Below, piece after piece: positions 40,166 through 49,745 of a stretch of DNA of 64,000 bases (positions are counted from its first letter, which is position 1; each line of letters starts with the position of its first letter). Source of the stretch: Saccharomycopsis crataegensis (lineage: Eukaryota; Ascomycota; Saccharomycetes; Ascoideales; Saccharomycopsidaceae); contig NW_027043830.1 in the NCBI RefSeq assembly GCF_037102585.1, positions 124,001 to 188,000 of the forward strand. Reading direction: 5' to 3'. The position numbers and the translations under genes were made by a program. A model generated the notes under the pieces. It was not told where the DNA came from and searched no databases. It worked only from the letters and a program-made list of their open reading frames with translations.

Positions 40166-40537
40166 ATGTCAAAGCCACAGAAATCAGGATTTCCTATAAT
40201 GCTTCTCAAGAACCTTCCGTTCGAGGCCACTCCTACCGATTTGTTCACTTTATGTTCGAAGTTTGGCACGGTATTGCAGATTAGAAAAGGAGTGGAAAAT
40301 CACTTGAAAGGTAATTGTTTTGTGGTGTTTGATGACTTGGCCAAGACAAAACAGGCGATTGAACATTTAAATGGGTTCAACTTCAAAGGAAGGTATTTGG
40401 TTGCTTTGCACTATCTGGTTGATAACCGGGCATTAGAAGAAGCGGCAGCAAAAGTTCGCAGTTCAAAGAATGGGGAAAGTGGGGGCACTGAAAATGAAAG
40501 GTTAGTTAATAATTTAATGGACGAGGTGTTCAATTGA
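40166..40537 (+). CDS. SF3b subunit p14/SF3B6-like RRM protein
   Basis: 123 residues from the ATG at 40166. An in-frame ATG at 40124 would add 14 residues. It is a single RRM with L-L-K-N-L-P-F (RNP2) and N-C-F-V-V-F (RNP1), followed by L-N-G-F-N-F-K-G-R-Y-L-V-A-L. That last block parallels human SF3B6 (H-L-S-G-F-N-V-C-N-R-Y-L-V-V-L). SF3B6 contacts the branch-point adenosine region and SF3B1 in the U2 snRNP. S. cerevisiae has no clear ortholog, so its presence is informative about lineage. The short acidic tail is unusual. Other small RRM proteins are possible alternatives. Confidence 0.75.
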   Translation: MSKPQKSGFPIMLLKNLPFEATPTDLFTLCSKFGTVLQIRKGVENHLKGNCFVVFDDLAKTKQAIEHLNGFNFKGRYLVALHYLVDNRALEEAAAKVRSSKNGESGGTENERLVNNLMDEVFN

Positions 40538-41389
40538 GGAGGACTTTTATTATTTTTTTTTTGAAAGTCACTCTACTCATTATTATTATTATTACATTTT
40601 CACTTTCATGATGAAAAGGTGCCGAAATTTCATGTCCAATGGAATTAGTCATTGAGCAATTGCGTCAATTTTGGGGATCCATTGTCTGATTTTATGGCTA
40701 GGTTATTGATAGGAAATCGCTATTTATTGCAGATGGAGTTGAGAAGTCAAACAGCTACCTGGTTTGATCATTTCAATACAGGTACGGTTACAGTGTGCGG
40801 AGCTTTTTGCAAGATAGAGGATACATGTTTTAACATTGTAATAGGCAAATATTTTCAACATGATTAGGAAAGAGGTGATGCTTTGAGCAGATTTTAATTT
40901 TGCAGACCATTTGGAATTCTGTGTTATCCTCAAACTTTGTATCGTTTTCGTTTTCTTTGTCCTTGTCTGGAGTATCATATTTTTTTGTTTGGATTGCCTT
41001 ATGGTATTAGTTGACATTTTCTGAAACATTGGTGATGTCTGGAAGCTTGGATTTCACTGTTGTTGTTGCCAAAACAATGTCGTTTCTATATATTTGAGCT
41101 AAGATATCTGATTTGCCAAAAACAACCATAGCTAGGTATTTAAAACCATTTCCAAAGATGTCCGTATCTGCAACCTTGCACTTTTTCTCACTTTTCAAAC
41201 ACGGAAAGTGAAACCTGGGAGGGTGAAGTACATTTTTGATGTAACCAACAGATACTGAATATGAACTGCAAGTCGGCTTCTAAAACTGCTTTATGGACTA
41301 CCTTTTTGGGGACCGAATCCAACTCCTCATTAAGTCCTTAGAAGGTAGATTCTTTAGAAATAAGAACGTCATTTAGATTGTTTGATAAT

Positions 41390-41493
41390 TCATGGGTATT
41401 AATTTCCCCAATGAATTCATTTTTTAAATTATGAAGATACATTGGGAGTTTCTTACCAGTGTGCAAGTTGGCAGTTGAATGTTCGAAGATGGA
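41390..41493. repeat. Diverged duplicate, copy A
   Basis: Aligns with 42379-42484 over about 105-115 bases: GGGTATT, CCAATGA, CTTACC and TCGAAGATGG are shared. On the minus strand both copies encode T-G-K-x-L and I-G-E-I-N-T, hinting at shared former coding sequence. Confidence 0.65.
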
Positions 41494-41761
41494 GACGAGC
41501 TATGCTTACCATTTCCACTTTTAATTAAAAGATGATAGTTTAGAAGTTGTAATAATAAAGCATGGCACCTTTTTCATTCCTGTCTGCTCACACAAAAAAA
41601 AATCATACCATAAGATTCCCCTATTATGTTCAATGTTCCTTTTAAATTCTAGAAGAAGCACTTTTATAGCACCCAGTAATTCTATATTTTGTTGAATGCC
41701 CAAAGCCTAGAAGCCTAGAATCTTGTGCAAACTTTGTAATAAACAACAAGCATACTTTGAT

Positions 41762-41970
41762 GTCTGGGTTAACCTGCATATACCATTTCGAAGGATTGTT
41801 TGGTGTTTGGATGTAATATTATAAATACCTCCATAATGGTGTAATAGGGGCACATAATAGGCACCGCTAAAATGGTATATGTAAATTAACCCAAACACCT
41901 ATTGATACTGCACCTATGGTGTACGCAGATTAACCCAAACATCTGATAATACCTCCATAATGGTATAGTG
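41762..41970. repeat. Cluster of ATGGTRTA / TTAACCCAAAC repeats
   Basis: A ~27-base unit (ATGGTRTA, short spacer, TTAACCCARAC) occurs directly at 41871-41897 and 41914-41942, and inverted at 41762-41788. Two further partial copies with CCATAATGGTRTA lie near 41831-41845 and 41953-41967. Confidence 0.75.
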
Positions 41971-42378
41971 CATAACTGTGGTATTAAGTAGACTGGATTA
42001 TTGTCTAAATATCATGGCCATTGATATCCATGAGTGGTTCAGGTATTAATAGATCCACCTAATATTTTAAAATTACATGCCTTTTATCCAATTGGAATAA
42101 ACTTGTGCCTAATAATATGGCACATAATTCCTTATTCTGTCCCGAGATCCAATATTTTTCATCAACTTCTTTGTTTTTCTCTTGCAACTTGTTGGCAGCC
42201 AGGAAATACAAAAGATCCCATGAGTTCAGAAAATGTACCACAGAGATTAAATTGTAAATATTAGTTTAGCATTGCATCATTCGCCTCTTATTTACCTATT
42301 TAGAATGTCAATGACTTCGCTTTCGCGTCTCAGTTTTGGAAAGCAGATTCCCTCATAATAAGAGATTATTCAGCAGCT

Positions 42379-42484
42379 CGTGGGGTATTGATTTCACCAA
42401 TGAGACTATTTTTGAAATCATGGATAGGCTTTTGGAGCCCCTTACCGGTATTAAAGTTATCAATCGGACGCGTCGAAGATGGGG
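42379..42484. repeat. Diverged duplicate, copy B
   Basis: Partner of 41390-41493, same orientation, about 990 bp apart, with the short-repeat cluster between them. Confidence 0.65.
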
Positions 42485-43122
42485 ATGGAATTCATGTACG
42501 AATAATATTACCTTGAATTACAACATAGTAGTTTGGATGTTGTAATACCACTGATCGTCGGATATTTTACTATGAAACACTCAACAAAACATAGGTCTTT
42601 GATGCCAAATTGATAAGTAAAATAATCATGACTTTTTGGTTACATATAGTTTTCTTATTGGGACGACAAGGCTGAGTTTGAACTTTTTAGAGAACTGATT
42701 CTACAACGACTTCCACATTTAAATTTGAGGAATGAGAAGGTATTTTGAGTGACCTGTACTCAATAATGGAAATTCAATCATTGGATCTTCAATTATAATG
42801 AAATAGACCGCCTGAGGCTCAGATGTAGATCAGTAAATTCGTCAGACTCCAATTTCATTTACTCAAAACCCATATCGTTATTCTGGATGTCCAGCCATCT
42901 GCAGGTTTTTTCTGCAATTTTTTTTTTTTTTTTTTTTTTTTTGGTTCCTCTAATCAATCAACCAGCCCAGTTATTTTGACATATTTTTGCCCCCACCTTC
43001 CTATTTTTTTTTTTTTTGTCTTTTCCAAACTGATCTCTTCCATTATCATGGTAATGGCCACTTATTGTCCTTTATCAATTATCCTGTGGTTCTAAAGAAT
43101 ACTTTTTTCCCCCCCTCTTAGC

Positions 43123-44079
43123 ATGTTCTATTTGCTGCTGATAATCTTATCGGTGGTATTCATCGTGGCAAGGGAGTACTATAACAGAACCCAAAAGGTG
43201 TTGAGTATTGAAACTTTCAAGAAAGAAATCCACCAGGAGTTTCAACGACAAGTTACCAATGGCCAAGATCTGGTACGTGAGCATCGGCGGAAAATTGAGG
43301 AATCTGAAGCACAAATCGGCCCGAATGATAGAAGAATCATCCAGTTAATGACCACCAGTAACCAGAAGGTCAACCATACGGAGTCGCTACAAACCCAATT
43401 GACCTCTGTGGTGAATGAGCACGAAATCATCCGGTTGCAACTTGAACAGATTCTTGAACTCCAAAGTCATCAAGAAACTACCAGTAATACGAAAGCGGAT
43501 GGACAAAATTTGGAGAATCTCAAGATCGAATTGGTTGTGATGCAAAATAACTTCAATAAACTTGGAGAGAAACTCCATAAGTATACCATGAACAATCAAA
43601 AGATCATCAAGGCGATAAATGAGACGAGTATCAAAAATTTCGAAATCAACAAAGAGGTGGAAGATATCTTATTCAACGCCTTAAAAGATATTGAAACCGA
43701 GAACAATCGACTACGAGGGCTTCTGAAACAGTTGGGGAGCCTGATACAGGAAAATAAATTAAAGATTTTTAATATGTTGAACGGTCTAAATGAATACAAG
43801 GACGCACAATTGGTCAATTTCATTGAGTTGAAGCAATTGCAATTGAAAAGCCTAGAAGAAAAATTGGCAATGAAAAAATTATGGGTTTCTATATCGTTGG
43901 CAAACAGCTTTAAAAGTGGTGATGAAGCAGATTTTTTGCTGAGTTATTTCCCGACTAGCAAGGCTACAGATTTGGTGAAGTTGAAACAAACTCTTTCCGG
44001 TGAACTTGATCAAAGAAGTTTTGAAATAGAATCAGTGGAACATGAAATAAAGCAGGCCAAAAAGAAATTTTTATTGTAA
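43123..44079 (+). CDS. Membrane-anchored coiled-coil protein, unidentified
   Basis: 318 residues. One N-terminal hydrophobic segment (about 2-17, F-Y-L-x-x-I-I-L-S-V-V-F-I-V-A) is followed by almost continuous charged helix/coiled coil to the C terminus (K-K-K-F-L-L). Topology is probably a signal anchor with a long cytosolic or lumenal coil. There are no cysteine motifs and no enzyme motif. I do not recognise the family; a tether or scaffold role would be inference from shape only. Several CTG codons occur, two of them in the membrane segment, so its exact residues depend on how CTG is decoded. Confidence 0.65.
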   Translation: MFYLLLIILSVVFIVAREYYNRTQKVLSIETFKKEIHQEFQRQVTNGQDLVREHRRKIEESEAQIGPNDRRIIQLMTTSNQKVNHTESLQTQLTSVVNEHEIIRLQLEQILELQSHQETTSNTKADGQNLENLKIELVVMQNNFNKLGEKLHKYTMNNQKIIKAINETSIKNFEINKEVEDILFNALKDIETENNRLRGLLKQLGSLIQENKLKIFNMLNGLNEYKDAQLVNFIELKQLQLKSLEEKLAMKKLWVSISLANSFKSGDEADFLLSYFPTSKATDLVKLKQTLSGELDQRSFEIESVEHEIKQAKKKFLL

Positions 44080-44424
44080 AAACACTCATTTTTTTAATTA
44101 CGATACCATTTTACCTTTTATGATTTTACTTATAAGATATTAATATCTTAAATCGTTTATTTACCTATGCATTTTTAATACCTACACATCAAACATTAAA
44201 TAGGAGACGCTATTGTCATTACTTGACTCATAATTTATGAGCGATACAAGTGTAAGTGGAATGAAAATTTTATCATGAACTCAACATTCCCAACCCTTGT
44301 AGGAGAAATGAGTGTGTGTGTATTACTTGGAAAACCTGACCATTTTAATGTAATGAATTGTAATTGAAACTATATACAATGCTTGAATTTTAATATATGC
44401 TCTATAATGCTGTATCAAGGAGTA
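44080..44424. other. Intergenic, convergent 3' ends
   Basis: AT-rich; TTAATATCTTAA-like A/T-rich sequence, no gene seen. Confidence 0.5.
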
Positions 44425-45351
44425 TCATGTCAGTTTAATAAAACTAATGAGAGTTTCCATAAACTTTTGTGGTTGTTCACTAATAAGCCAATGACCGGTG
44501 GGGAAAGTTTTCATTGAGGTCCGAGGGAAATAATGATAAATCATTGGCACCGTATCCTGGGTGATGAAATCTGAATTACGAGCTTTCAAAAACAAACTAG
44601 GCCCATTGAACTTCCGTTTAGAGATTTCGTGTTCCGGGAAATCCCCAATGGCTTGGATCCCATCTTGCAAGTGTAACTGGGCCACCGGGATCTTGAAATG
44701 GGCGTATTGATCACTAATAGCATCGTGGTAATTGAACTTCGACACCTTGTTGATATAATTAGATATGAGGAAAAGTCGAACTTTTGGATCGGGTTCGTAT
44801 TTCTCCAAGAATTTCAAACCTTTGTCCCGCCATTTCTTATCGGTTTTGAGGACCAGTTGTGATACCTCAAGATGATACATTCCCTCCAAATCACGAGAGA
44901 AGTTCAATCCTAAAGGCTTGGATACCGGGGAGTTATCAACAGAAACAAGTCTTTTAATGTATTTGGGGAGCATGAGGGCCAGGTACATCGCCACTTTGGC
45001 TCCCATGGAATGACCAATGATGGTGACGTCGTTGAGGCCCTGTTCTTCGACAAAGAATTTTATGTCCTGAGACATTGCGGAATAGTCGAACGGCAAAGAG
45101 TGCGGAGAATCTCCGTGATTTCTGAGGTCCACTGCATAGATTGGTGCGTTTAATTTGTTTGAGAGGTGTTTGCCCACGGTCTTGTAGTTTTGCTTGGATC
45201 CAAAGAGCCCATGAAGGAGAATCAATGGTTCATTATGCGACGAAGGCGAGGAGTTGGCAGGAAGGTGGAGGTCGAACTCGAGGTGGACCGGGACCTTATG
45301 GGGAATGGAGCGTGTTGATAATAGACGGCGACCTAAGTGGCGATTTAACAT
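44425..45351 (-). CDS. Mitochondrial alpha/beta hydrolase, EAT1/IMO32 family
   Basis: 308 residues from the ATG at 45351. A basic N-terminal presequence (M-L-N-R-H-L-G-R-R-L-L-S-T-R) suggests mitochondrial import. The hydrolase core has L-L-H-G-L-F-G-S (oxyanion region), V-D-L-R-N-H-G-D-S, nucleophile G-H-S-M-G (S115), D139 in V-S-V-D-N-S-P, and a C-terminal T-G-H-W. The family includes ethanol acetyltransferase Eat1, a source of ethyl acetate in several yeasts, and Imo32. Which activity this copy has cannot be decided from sequence alone. Divergent from NIT3 across 215 bp. Confidence 0.85.
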   Translation of the reverse strand: MLNRHLGRRLLSTRSIPHKVPVHLEFDLHLPANSSPSSHNEPLILLHGLFGSKQNYKTVGKHLSNKLNAPIYAVDLRNHGDSPHSLPFDYSAMSQDIKFFVEEQGLNDVTIIGHSMGAKVAMYLALMLPKYIKRLVSVDNSPVSKPLGLNFSRDLEGMYHLEVSQLVLKTDKKWRDKGLKFLEKYEPDPKVRLFLISNYINKVSKFNYHDAISDQYAHFKIPVAQLHLQDGIQAIGDFPEHEISKRKFNGPSLFLKARNSDFITQDTVPMIYHYFPRTSMKTFPTGHWLISEQPQKFMETLISFIKLT

Positions 45352-45566
45352 GGTTTGCGATGATCGGATCTCCACTGATAATAAGGTGCTGCTTCGTCAA
45401 CTCACGCAGTTTTTGGCGAGATTTTGTGATGGCGATCGCTGTGTAATGGGGTGCTGCACCCTCTATATTTGTTCCCAATTATTATCATCGGTGAGTCAAA
45501 AATTACCATTCTTTCCTTCTTTTATCCTTCATCGATAATAATATCACATCGCATCATCCATTCACA

Positions 45567-46463
45567 ATGTCCGCCATTGCTGCTCCCTTAAAAAAAACTC
45601 TTAACGTTGCCCTTATCCAATTGTCCGCTGGGTTCGATAAGGCAAAGAACTTGAACCATTTCAAGACCCATATTTTGAAGGCCATCGGGGAGTCTAAAAA
45701 CAAGTTGGACTTGGTGGTGTTGCCAGAATGTTTTAACTCTCCTTATTCAGTCAGTGAGTTCCGTAATTACGCAGAAACCATTCCTGATGGGGAAACCACC
45801 CAGTTCCTCTCGGCAATTGCCAAAGAACACCAGATTTTCTTGGTTGGGGGGTCGATTCCTGAGTTAGATAAGACCAACGACAAAATCTACAACACTTCTG
45901 TGACTTTTGATCCTCAAGGTAAGATCGTTGGTAAACATAGAAAAGCTCACTTGTTTGATATTGATATCAAAGGAGGGATCACTTTTAAAGAATCGATAAC
46001 TTTGACCGGGGGCGACAAGGCTACGGTGTACGACCTTGATGGGTTCGGCAAAGTTGGTTTGGGTATTTGTTACGATATCCGATTCCCTGAATTGGCCCAG
46101 ATTGCTGCAAGATCTCCTAATGACTCGTTTGCCATGATCTATCCTGGTGCCTTCAACACCACCACCGGGCCATTGCACTGGCATTTACTTGCCAGAGCCA
46201 GGGCCATCGACAACCAAATCTACACTATTGTTTGTTCGCCAGCAAGAGATTTGAACTCGGGGTACCATGCATATGGCCACTCTTTGGTTGTTGATCCATA
46301 TGGGAAAATCATTGCCGAGGCTGGCGAAGGGGAAGAGATTGTGTACGCCCAATTGGATCCCGAATTGATCACTAAGGTCAGACAGGGCATTCCAATCAAT
46401 TATCAAAGAAGATTTGATATTTACAATAATGTCGTGGATGGTGCCACTGTTTCTGATGTTTAA
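45567..46463 (+). CDS. NIT3: Nitrilase-superfamily omega-amidase
   Basis: 298 residues. The Glu-Lys-Cys triad is visible: E54 in V-L-P-E-C-F-N-S-P-Y, K126 in K-H-R-K-A-H-L-F-D, and C168 in G-L-G-I-C-Y-D-I-R-F-P-E. It matches Nit2/Nit3 omega-amidases, which hydrolyse alpha-ketoglutaramate and deaminated glutathione. Length and motifs fit S. cerevisiae Nit3 (291). The start follows a short A/C-rich leader. Confidence 0.94.
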   Translation: MSAIAAPLKKTLNVALIQLSAGFDKAKNLNHFKTHILKAIGESKNKLDLVVLPECFNSPYSVSEFRNYAETIPDGETTQFLSAIAKEHQIFLVGGSIPELDKTNDKIYNTSVTFDPQGKIVGKHRKAHLFDIDIKGGITFKESITLTGGDKATVYDLDGFGKVGLGICYDIRFPELAQIAARSPNDSFAMIYPGAFNTTTGPLHWHLLARARAIDNQIYTIVCSPARDLNSGYHAYGHSLVVDPYGKIIAEAGEGEEIVYAQLDPELITKVRQGIPINYQRRFDIYNNVVDGATVSDV

Positions 46464-46600
46464 AAATATTTTGCTGGAATGACCAAAATGTATCAAACAA
46501 TATGTAGCCATTAAATACGAATTGAAATAATATATACATCATGAAATAATATATATAATCAAATTGAAATAAAACACATAAAGCACTGCAACCAAGAAGA

Positions 46601-47356
46601 TCAAATTCTGTGGAACTCGATTTCTTCCTTGATTTCTTTGGCTTGCAAACTTCTCAACCGGATACCATAAATAGTGATCCCAATAAATATCAACAACACA
46701 AATAATACCCATCCTTTATGACTGGCTTCAACTGGTTTGGTTGATTGTTCCCAATCGGCCTCGTCGGTGTCACTAACCTCCAACTTCTTTACCCCCACAT
46801 CGGAAATCACCACGTCGACTACTGGTTTATCATTACGCCCGGTCTTGACGTTTTCAGTGGTGGCTACAGTCTTCAATCCATCAATGACTTTACCAAACAC
46901 AACGTGGTGGCCATTTAACCAATCGGTGATCGCGGTGGTGATGAAGAATTGCGACCCATTGGAGTCTGGGCCGGAGTTGGCGTAGGCAAGGTATCCTGGT
47001 TTCTTAAACTCGAGAGCAAAGTTCTCATCCGGCATCTTCTTGCCAAAGATTGAGTAACCCCCGGTACCATCTCCCCGTTCAAAGTCACCCCCTTGGATCA
47101 TGAACCCTTTGATGATTCTGTGGAATATGGTGCCCTTGTAGCCCACTCCATTCCAACCTTCGGCAAACGCCACGAAGTTCTCGACCGATTTAGGAACCAC
47201 TGTACCAAAGAGCCCCAAAGTGATTCTTCCGAGTGATTCTTCGCCTTGGGATATGTCGAACCAAACTTCGTGGGTGATTGGTGGGTCATCGACTGGGGCA
47301 GACCATGCCAAAAACGGGAGACTGAGAAAGAGAAATAGTATGTTTTGGAGTAGCAT
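46601..47356 (-). CDS. Secretory-pathway cyclophilin with C-terminal membrane anchor
   Basis: 251 residues. A signal peptide (about 1-19) precedes a cyclophilin domain (about 28-195) with F-H-R-I-I-K-G-F-M-I-Q-G-G-D-F, G-S-Q-F-F-I-T and L-N-G-H-H-V-V-F-G-K-V. The active-site R, F, Q and H residues are present, but the substrate-pocket W-L is shifted into T-D-W-L-N-G. A membrane span near 218-235 and a short cytosolic tail (K-E-I-K-E-E-I) follow. It is a peptidyl-prolyl isomerase of the ER/Golgi lumen. S. cerevisiae Cpr4 and Cpr8 share the anchored design; exact orthology is unclear. Confidence 0.88.
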   Translation of the reverse strand: MLLQNILFLFLSLPFLAWSAPVDDPPITHEVWFDISQGEESLGRITLGLFGTVVPKSVENFVAFAEGWNGVGYKGTIFHRIIKGFMIQGGDFERGDGTGGYSIFGKKMPDENFALEFKKPGYLAYANSGPDSNGSQFFITTAITDWLNGHHVVFGKVIDGLKTVATTENVKTGRNDKPVVDVVISDVGVKKLEVSDTDEADWEQSTKPVEASHKGWVLFVLLIFIGITIYGIRLRSLQAKEIKEEIEFHRI

Positions 47357-47610
47357 GGGATATTATAGTAGATATTGATATTGCACTAGATAATAGATGA
47401 CAATAATAGATATATCCATCAGATAGCGGACGGACGTGCGGTTGTTTTGTTGTTTGATCGATATGCGAGTGCCACCCGCCAGTGTCAACAATAAGAATGT
47501 CCGGGTACCATCGAATTTTCAATCTTCCACAAACATCAAATTTTTTCTCCAATCAAACAACCACCAAACGGATCGCCAGTATCACCATCTGTCAATCAAC
47601 TATACCTATA

Positions 47611-48432
47611 ATGATCCTGGCTGTGTTGAAAAGAGGGATCCACACCTCGTTGAAGACCTCTGCCGAAGTAGACAAAGACTTCTTGAACAAGATCTTGGCC
47701 AAAGTGACAGAAACCACCGCAAAGCCAACGTCGAAAAGACCAGCCAAAAAGAGAGACAACACCTACAAGGCTGATAGAAATAATAATAATAACAGAACTA
47801 ACAACAACAACAACAACAGAACTAACAACAACAACAGAAAATTTAACAACAACAAACCTAACAGTCAAAAGAATGGCCAGCAACCAAACAAGAGAACTGC
47901 CGCCCCAAGATCCAACAACAAAAGCTCGAGGTTTGCCAAAGACAATATGGACGTGATGGACGCCAACCATACCACCCCAGGGAAGTTTGTCGGTGGTGGC
48001 AAGAAATCAGCTTCTAAGCCAAAAAATTCTAGACAGGGCCAGCGCCGTGTTGCCGCACCACCAAAAATGGTTGCCTACAGTAAACCAACCCAGTATACTC
48101 CAGAAACCTTGACCCCACAGAGTCTATTACGTTATTCATCTGTGATGCCACTGACCAAGGACTTACGTGTGTTGAATTATGCCATGGGTGGGATTCCAAA
48201 AGATTCCGAAGCATTATCGTCTATTCGTTTCAAAGGGATTGTCAGAGGAGATTACCAAGTCATTGACCAATCTAGCAGCATTTTGAGCAAGAATACTGCC
48301 AAGTTAAATTTCAATTTCGGGGTGGTGAAGAATTTGTTGAACAATAATGGGTCTTACGACTTGGTGTCGAAAACTAAGGCGTTTGAACCTTGTGTCGGGG
48401 TAAAGAGTGTCAAAGAGTTGATCAACAATTAA
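47611..48432 (+). CDS. Probable mitochondrial protein with Asn-rich linker
   Basis: 273 residues from the ATG at 47611. That start gives a typical presequence (M-I-L-A-V-L-K-R-G-I-H-T-S-L-K). In-frame starts further up (for example 47497) lie in the likely leader. A basic, Asn/Arg/Lys-rich low-complexity region (about 50-150) precedes a structured C-terminal 110 residues (Y-T-P-E-T-L-T-P-Q-S-L-L-R-Y, S-I-R-F-K-G-I-V-R-G-D-Y). Small mitoribosomal proteins such as Rsm28 have this kind of make-up, but I cannot confirm identity. Mitochondrial location is inferred from the presequence. Confidence 0.6.
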   Translation: MILAVLKRGIHTSLKTSAEVDKDFLNKILAKVTETTAKPTSKRPAKKRDNTYKADRNNNNNRTNNNNNNRTNNNNRKFNNNKPNSQKNGQQPNKRTAAPRSNNKSSRFAKDNMDVMDANHTTPGKFVGGGKKSASKPKNSRQGQRRVAAPPKMVAYSKPTQYTPETLTPQSLLRYSSVMPLTKDLRVLNYAMGGIPKDSEALSSIRFKGIVRGDYQVIDQSSSILSKNTAKLNFNFGVVKNLLNNNGSYDLVSKTKAFEPCVGVKSVKELINN

Positions 48433-49283
48433 AGGTAGGTGGCTGATTATGTAACTTGTGAATGTATCATGTAATTAGGAATAAAAGTGGTTATAAGTAG
48501 TTGTTGGTGGTATTTTGGGGACGGGACACCTAAAATACTGTTACTATTGTAATGTAGCAAAAGAAAAGAAAAAAAAAGATCGGCTACCGATTGAGAAAAT
48601 GACAAGGAACAAATCTTTGCAAACTTCGGGTCATGGCAAGCTGTCAAAGGTGTTGTAGTTATGATAGTGGCAAGTTGTGGAAGTGGAGCCTGCGACAGTT
48701 GCATCCGAGCCGAAAGTTATGAAGTAACCGACTGAACAGACAAAAAAAATCACAAACTTTGCCATTTATGGGGTCATTCAAGGATAGCCACCTTCTGTGT
48801 ACATGACGTCTGCGCCATTTTCTCTCCGTGATTTGGGGTTCTTTATTTTGTTTGTTTGTTTAATAAATACATACGTCAGCCAAGAGGTTTTTAGTCATAA
48901 CCAATTTTTAATGAGGAGTTAACTCCAGTACCCTGTTGTTGTACAACATTGCTGTTGATGGATGATGATGGTCATTTGCTAAAAATATCCTATTGTTCTT
49001 CTTTTTCCATTTTGGTGTACCTGCATAACCATAAATTACTAAAAATAACAGCATTACAATATTATGGATGGTAAGAACAACAACAGTAGTAACGATGATG
49101 GCGATCATAACAAAAATTTACCGCAAAATTACATCATACTTCTTTGACTAATTTTAGCACTCAACAATCAATAACTGGTATAAATATTGATGAAAGTCAT
49201 AGTTTCATTTTCAACTCGTTCTCTTCAATTTTACACATCAACAAATAAACCAAAACTACACACTAATAATACAAACAATCACC
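48433..49283. other. Intergenic upstream of the PhiA-like gene
   Basis: 851 bp; AT-rich. TATAAATA at 49179-49186 lies about 100 bp before the next ATG. No gene seen. Confidence 0.5.
49179..49186 (+). promoter_or_regulatory. TATA box of the PhiA-like secreted protein gene
   Basis: TATAAATA, 98 bp before the ATG at 49284, followed by a C/A-rich leader typical of a highly expressed yeast gene. Confidence 0.6.
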
Positions 49284-49745
49284 ATGAAGTTCCTTACTGC
49301 CGCTACTCTTTTCTCCTTGTTGGCCACTGGCCTCGCTGCCCCAGTCAAGCGTGAAGAAGAAGAACCAAAATATTTCGGTCTTGTCACCATCCACTCTGGC
49401 AGTGCTTTCCAATACGCCGGTGTTTATGAGGTCGAATCCCATCCACACGTTTTCTCGGTTGCTGGCTCCGAAGGGGAGTATGTCAACTTGACAATGAAAG
49501 CCGATAGTTCATTGACCAATGCTAATGGTAGAGGGGTGTACGTTGACCCAAGTACCGGCGAAGTCGGACTCGTTGGTGAAGGACAAACACCATCTACTGG
49601 GTTCAAGATCGAAGAAAACTCCTTGTCTTACAATGATGCCGAAGCATTTTCTGCTTGTCCTTCGGGTGAAAATAAATGGTCCTTGACCTTTAACTCCACT
49701 TGTACTGGTGGTACTGGTGTTGGATTGTACGTTGTTTCTGCTTGA
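49284..49745 (+). CDS. Small secreted PhiA-like cell-wall protein
   Basis: 153 residues. A signal peptide (M-K-F-L-T-A-A-T-L-F-S-L-L-A-T-G-L-A) is followed by P-V-K-R at 20-23, a probable Kex2 cut. The mature beta-rich domain has Y-F-G-L-V-T-I-H-S-G-S-A-F, V-Y-V-D-P-S-T-G, T-G-F-K-I and F-S-A-C-P, the pattern of PhiA-type fungal surface proteins. Two N-linked sites (N-L-T, N-S-T) and two cysteines are present. There is no GPI signal or Ser/Thr stalk. The likely role is wall-associated or released. The family match is by pattern only. Confidence 0.65.
   Translation: MKFLTAATLFSLLATGLAAPVKREEEEPKYFGLVTIHSGSAFQYAGVYEVESHPHVFSVAGSEGEYVNLTMKADSSLTNANGRGVYVDPSTGEVGLVGEGQTPSTGFKIEENSLSYNDAEAFSACPSGENKWSLTFNSTCTGGTGVGLYVVSA

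Larger units (their letters stand above)
40538..43122. other. Gene-free 2.6 kb with diverged repeats
   Basis: No intact gene. It contains a ~115-bp direct duplication at about 70 percent identity (41390-41493 and 42379-42484) and a cluster of short repeats (41762-41970). A poly-T run near 42918-42942 and a T-rich promoter precede 43123. Scattered minus-strand frames suggest old, decayed sequence of unidentified origin. Confidence 0.55.
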
